Made by a program: the position numbers and the translations under genes | Shown: positions 19,773 to 22,364 of the stretch, one piece after another | How the letters are laid out: each line of letters opens with the position of its first letter | Numbering within the stretch: the stretch's first letter is position 1 | DNA from: an uncultured Bacilli bacterium | GTDB lineage: Bacteria; Bacillota_I; Bacilli_A; RF39; UBA660 | Assembly (NCBI GenBank): GCA_934096945.1 | Contig: CAKOND010000016.1 | Coordinates: forward strand, 1 to 22,364 | Reading direction: 5' to 3' | Length of the DNA stretch: 22,364 nt | Notes under the pieces: model-generated | The model's database searches: none | What the model was told of the DNA's origin: nothing | What the model saw: only the letters and a program-made list of their open reading frames with translations

Positions 19773-21560
19773 GTAAAATTAAAAAAATATTTTAATTACT
19801 TTCTTTTAATTATCTTAACCTTTTTGTCATCAGCTAACGTTTGTTATAACTTAACACATATTATATGTAATAATATTAGATTATCATGGGATTTAAATAT
19901 TTTTTATTCTTTTATTAAATCAATAACTGACGCCAGTTTATTATTTGGTTCAATTTTATTAATGACAATTATGATGTTGTTTATATTAAAATATGATAAA
20001 GAGTTAAAGTTAAAATTAAAGAGGTTAAGAAAAATGCCTGAAGAGGATGGCTCATTTGAATATGGTTCATCTCGTTGGGCAACTAAAAAGGAAATTAAAA
20101 AGAATTATAAAGCATGGACTATTAATTCAAATTTAAAGTCAGGTGGTATTCCTGTGACTTGTATGGATGGTAAATTTTATTATTCTGATAAATTTGATCA
20201 TACATTAATAATAGGTTCAACTGGTTCAGGAAAAACAATAAGTTGTATATTACCATTAATATTTAACCTTGCATGTGCAGGTGAATCAATGGTTATAAAC
20301 GATACTAAAGGAGAATTGTATTCATATACAGCAGAATTTTTAAAAGAAAAAGGATATCAAATAAAAATAATTAATTTAAGGGATGCATTAGCAAGTGATG
20401 GTTGGAATCCACTTCATTTACCATATAAATACTATCAAAATAATAATAAGGATGAAGCTGGTGATATGATAGAAAACTTTACTAAATCATTGTGCAAAAA
20501 TTTATCTAGTAAGGATTTGTACTGGGAAAAGTCAGCAAATGCAGTTTTAACAGCACTATGTTATGCCCTCATAGAGGACGCTCCAAATGAATCGCAAGTA
20601 AATTTATATTCAATATATAATTTATTGGTCGAACACGGAAACAAAAATATAGATAGATTTAATTCATTAGATCTATATTTTCAACAAAAACCTTTTGGAA
20701 GTTTAAGTAAAATGAGTTATGCTACAGGATCCTTTGCAAAAGGTGAAACAAGAGCTACCCTTTTTTCAGTTCTTGCAACAGTTATAAAAATGTTTAGTGA
20801 TACAGGTATTGCTAACCTTACGAGTCATACTGATTTTGAATTAGATGAAATTGGTAAGCAAAAAACGGCAGTATTTTTAATTATTCCCGATGAAAAGGAA
20901 TCTAGACACGAACTGGCATCACTATTCATAGATCAATGTTATCAAGCATTAGTAAATACCGCACAAAGTATGAAAGATGGTAAAATGCCTATAAGAATTA
21001 ATTTTATTTTAGATGAGTTCGCTAACATGCCACCTATAAGTTCTATTTCTAATAAAATTACTGTATCACGTTCTAGAAATATTCGTTTCTATTTGGTTTT
21101 ACAAGATTTTGATCAGTTAAAGGAAACCTATAAAGATTCTGCTGGTACGATTAAATCCAATTGTACTAACTGGATTTATTTACTAACTTCAGATAATGAA
21201 ACGGCAAAAGAAATAAGTTCTAGGTTGGGCAAATATACTATCTCAAGTAATCGTGTATCAACTTCCAGTCGTTTAGATGAATTAAATTATAATATATCAA
21301 ATGACAAATCTTTGATGGGACGTGAATTATTAATGCCTGATGAATTAATGAGATTTAAATTAGGAGATGGATTATTTATGGCGACTAGACAATACCCTAT
21401 TAAATCAAAATTTATTTCAATATATGATTATGGAATAAAGATTAAAAAAACTAGTGTTCCAAACAAACAAAAAGATAACAAGATTGATTGTTTTAATCTT
21501 GATGATTTTAGAAAAAGAAAAATTGAAGAACAAGAAGATAATAAAATAGAATTAGAATAG
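19773..21560 (+). CDS. virD4: VirD4/TraG-family coupling ATPase; probable GUA start
   Basis: About 595 residues. Two N-terminal membrane helices (about 5-25 and 47-70) are followed by the ATPase domain. That domain has EYGSSRWATKKEI, Walker A GSTGSGKT (about 148-155), a TKGELY segment, and Walker B INFILDEFANM (about 408-418). Its C-terminal core includes VLQDFDQL and MPDELM. It links the relaxosome to the channel and pumps the strand. GGAGGG (19761-19766) points to GTA 19773, 7 nt from GGAGG, giving a normal N-terminus KLKKYFNYFLLII. A TTG at 19749 lies upstream of the ribosome binding site inside the terminator stem and is very unlikely to be used. Confidence 0.9.
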   Translation, partial: VKLKKYFNYFLLIILTFLSSANVCYNLTHIICNNIRLSWDLNIFYSFIKSITDASLLFGSILLMTIMMLFILKYDKELKLKLKRLRKMPEEDGSFEYGSSRWATKKEIKKNYKAWTINSNLKSGGIPVTCMDGKFYYSDKFDHTLIIGSTGSGKTISCILPLIFNLACAGESMVINDTKGELYSYTAEFLKEKGYQIKIINLRDALASDGWNPLHLPYKYYQNNNKDEAGDMIENFTKSLCKNLSSKDLYWEKSANAVLTALCYALIEDAPNESQVNLYSIYNLLVEHGNKNIDRFNSLDLYFQQKPFGSLSKMSYATGSFAKGETRATLFSVLATVIKMFSDTGIANLTSHTDFELDEIGKQKTAVFLIIPDEKESRHELASLFIDQCYQALVNTAQSMKDGKMPIRINFILDEFANMPPISSISNKITVSRSRNIRFYLVLQDFDQLKETYKDSAGTIKSNCTNWIYLLTSDNETAKEISSRLGKYTISSNRVSTSSRLDELNYNISNDKSLMGRELLMPDELMRFKLGDGLFMATRQYPIKSKFISIYDYGIKIKKTSVPNKQKDNKIDCFNLDDFRKRKIEEQEDNKIELE

Positions 21561-21583
21561 ATATAATTATTAGTAAATTATGT

Positions 21584-21629
21584 TATAATATTTATATTAA
21601 ACAAATAGGTAAATAGTAATTTGTTAAAA
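21584..21629 (+). promoter_or_regulatory. Second cargo promoter -10 and conserved leader with repeat copy R4
   Basis: TATAAT (21584-21589) is followed 7 nt later by TTAAACAAA (21597-21605), as at 9910-9931. The leader matches the first cargo leader at almost every base for about 30 nt. It contains R4, TAAATAGTAATTTGT (21610-21624), and the same AACAAA...TTTGTT hairpin arms. GGAG near 21634 serves the next gene. Confidence 0.6.
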
Positions 21630-21646
21630 AGATTGGAGAACAAATA

Positions 21647-22279
21647 ATGAGTAAATATATCAAATTGAATATAATACCAATAATAATAGAAATAATATTT
21701 ATAGTATCTTGTTTTATTATACCAAAGGAATATTTTATTTATACAAATTTTCTATTTTATATGTTGCTAGTAATATATTTTTATATAAAAAAGGAGTTTT
21801 CATTTAAAGAATGGTTAAATAATATAAAAAGTGGGAAAAAATTTTGGAAACAAGTAATAATTACAGCATTACTTTTTATGGTAGCATTTATAATAACAAC
21901 AATTTTAGAAAATGTATTTTCTAATTATAATACAGGGACAATTGGATTGAAAAGAGATAGTTGGTTAAAATTGACAATATTTGCAGTATCTACAATATTA
22001 TTACCTGCTATAGCAGAAGAAACATTTTATAGAAAAAGTATAATTTCTTTTAAAAGCAAAGGAATACTTCTAATTACAACTGTATTAGGGATGCTTTTAT
22101 ATGCTTTAGAACACTCGTTAACAATATGGGGAATATTTTTAACTATGATTTGGGCTTTACCATTAAGTGTTTCATATATTAATACTAAAAATATATATGT
22201 ACCAATGACAGCACATTTTATCGGGAATTTATTAGGAAATGGAATGACTGTTATTATGACCATTATTTCAATGATATAG
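21647..22279 (+). CDS. CPBP-family (Abi/CAAX-protease-like) membrane protein (cargo)
   Basis: The 210-residue polytopic membrane protein carries the CPBP motifs: EETFYR (Glu124, Glu125, Arg129), a second motif with His156 (LYALEH), and a third with His190 and Asn194 (HFIGN). These are the metal-binding and catalytic residues of this intramembrane protease family. In Firmicutes members are often linked with bacteriocin self-immunity or abortive infection. ATG 21647 follows TTGGAG. The gene lies between R4 and the inverted copy R5 and has its own promoter, so it is read as cargo and not as a transfer gene. Confidence 0.85.
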   Translation: MSKYIKLNIIPIIIEIIFIVSCFIIPKEYFIYTNFLFYMLLVIYFYIKKEFSFKEWLNNIKSGKKFWKQVIITALLFMVAFIITTILENVFSNYNTGTIGLKRDSWLKLTIFAVSTILLPAIAEETFYRKSIISFKSKGILLITTVLGMLLYALEHSLTIWGIFLTMIWALPLSVSYINTKNIYVPMTAHFIGNLLGNGMTVIMTIISMI

Positions 22280-22285
22280 ATAATA

Positions 22286-22300
22286 ACAAATTACAATTTA
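22286..22300 (-). repeat. Cargo repeat copy R5 (inverted)
   Basis: ACAAATTACAATTTA is identical to R3 (11090-11104) and inverted to R4 at 14 of 15 positions. Together with GTAATT (22301-22306) it can also form a short hairpin (AATTAC/GTAATT). Confidence 0.8.
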
Positions 22301-22314
22301 GTAATTAGTTAGAA

Positions 22315-22327
22315 AAATAGTAATTTG
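22315..22327 (+). repeat. Cargo repeat copy R6 (partial, direct)
   Basis: AAATAGTAATTTG matches R1, R2 and R4 over 13 bases and then diverges (CCGATAATC). No gene follows before the window ends at 22364. It may begin another cargo unit beyond the window. Confidence 0.65.
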
Positions 22328-22364
22328 CCGATAATCATTTTTTGAACAAAAGTTGTAACTTTTT

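Noticed and set aside
208..22279. Reassignment of TGA to tryptophan (mycoplasma-type code)
   Set aside because: Several genes end naturally at TGA (for example 1930, 11324 and 12220), Trp is coded by TGG in conserved positions, and the tRNA has anticodon CCA; the code is standard.
9936..22327. CRISPR array made of the repeated 15-mers
   Set aside because: Copies are far apart, in both orientations, with genes between them and no regular spacers or cas genes.

Overview
This window is very AT-rich (roughly 27-30 % GC by eye, not computed) and uses the standard bacterial code: TGA is a normal stop, and the only tRNA is tRNA-Trp with a CCA anticodon. Strong GGAGG ribosome binding sites, an LPxTG-type surface protein with its sortase, and a monoderm-type conjugation gene set point to a low-GC Firmicute (Bacillota), plausibly a gut lineage. 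The genus cannot be read from the sequence. Most of the window is the transfer region of an integrative and conjugative element (or conjugative plasmid). No integrase, excisionase or replication initiator lies inside it.

Layout. 1-350: non-coding DNA, an intact tRNA-Trp gene and its terminator; a 12-bp copy of the tRNA anticodon region sits exactly at base 1. 350-2440: control region with two unknown small proteins, a Cro/C1-type regulator, a leader-peptide ORF and a sigma-region-4-like regulator. 2506-3318: orphan beta-class DNA methyltransferase. 3442-9851: conjugation operon part 1, with a pilin-like membrane protein, small unknowns, a membrane-anchored protein, a thioester/Cna-B adhesin, its sortase, a VirB6/TrbL-like channel protein and a PrgI-family protein. 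9910-11104: a cargo insert (DUF5301-like lipoprotein and HTH-membrane protein) bounded by short repeats. 11205-15695: operon part 2, with small unknowns, a ribbon-helix-helix (RHH) protein, the VirB4 ATPase and an M23 peptidase. 15696-16051: folded non-coding region and a probable oriT. 16052-18076: two RHH accessory proteins and a MobL/MobP-type relaxase. 18099-21560: a tandem-HTH repressor (minus strand), an unknown 357-aa protein and the VirD4/TraG coupling ATPase. 21584-22364: a second repeat-bounded cargo unit (CPBP-family membrane protein).

How the parts fit. Relaxase and RHH proteins would process oriT, VirD4 would deliver the relaxase-DNA complex, and VirB4, VirB6, PrgI and the pilin-like protein would form the channel. 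The M23 enzyme would open the cell wall, and the adhesin with its sortase would hold mating partners together.

Three things stand out. (1) About nine genes, including VirB4, VirD4, VirB6 and the methyltransferase, have a strong Shine-Dalgarno site followed, usually at exactly 7 nt, by a non-standard start codon (AUA, AUU, AUC, GUA, UUA or CUG). (2) At least five genes have an intrinsic terminator whose U-run almost touches the ribosome binding site of the gene, an arrangement that suggests attenuation or antitermination. (3) Cargo genes share a 15-bp repeat, in direct and inverted copies, and a common promoter-leader, like interchangeable cassettes.
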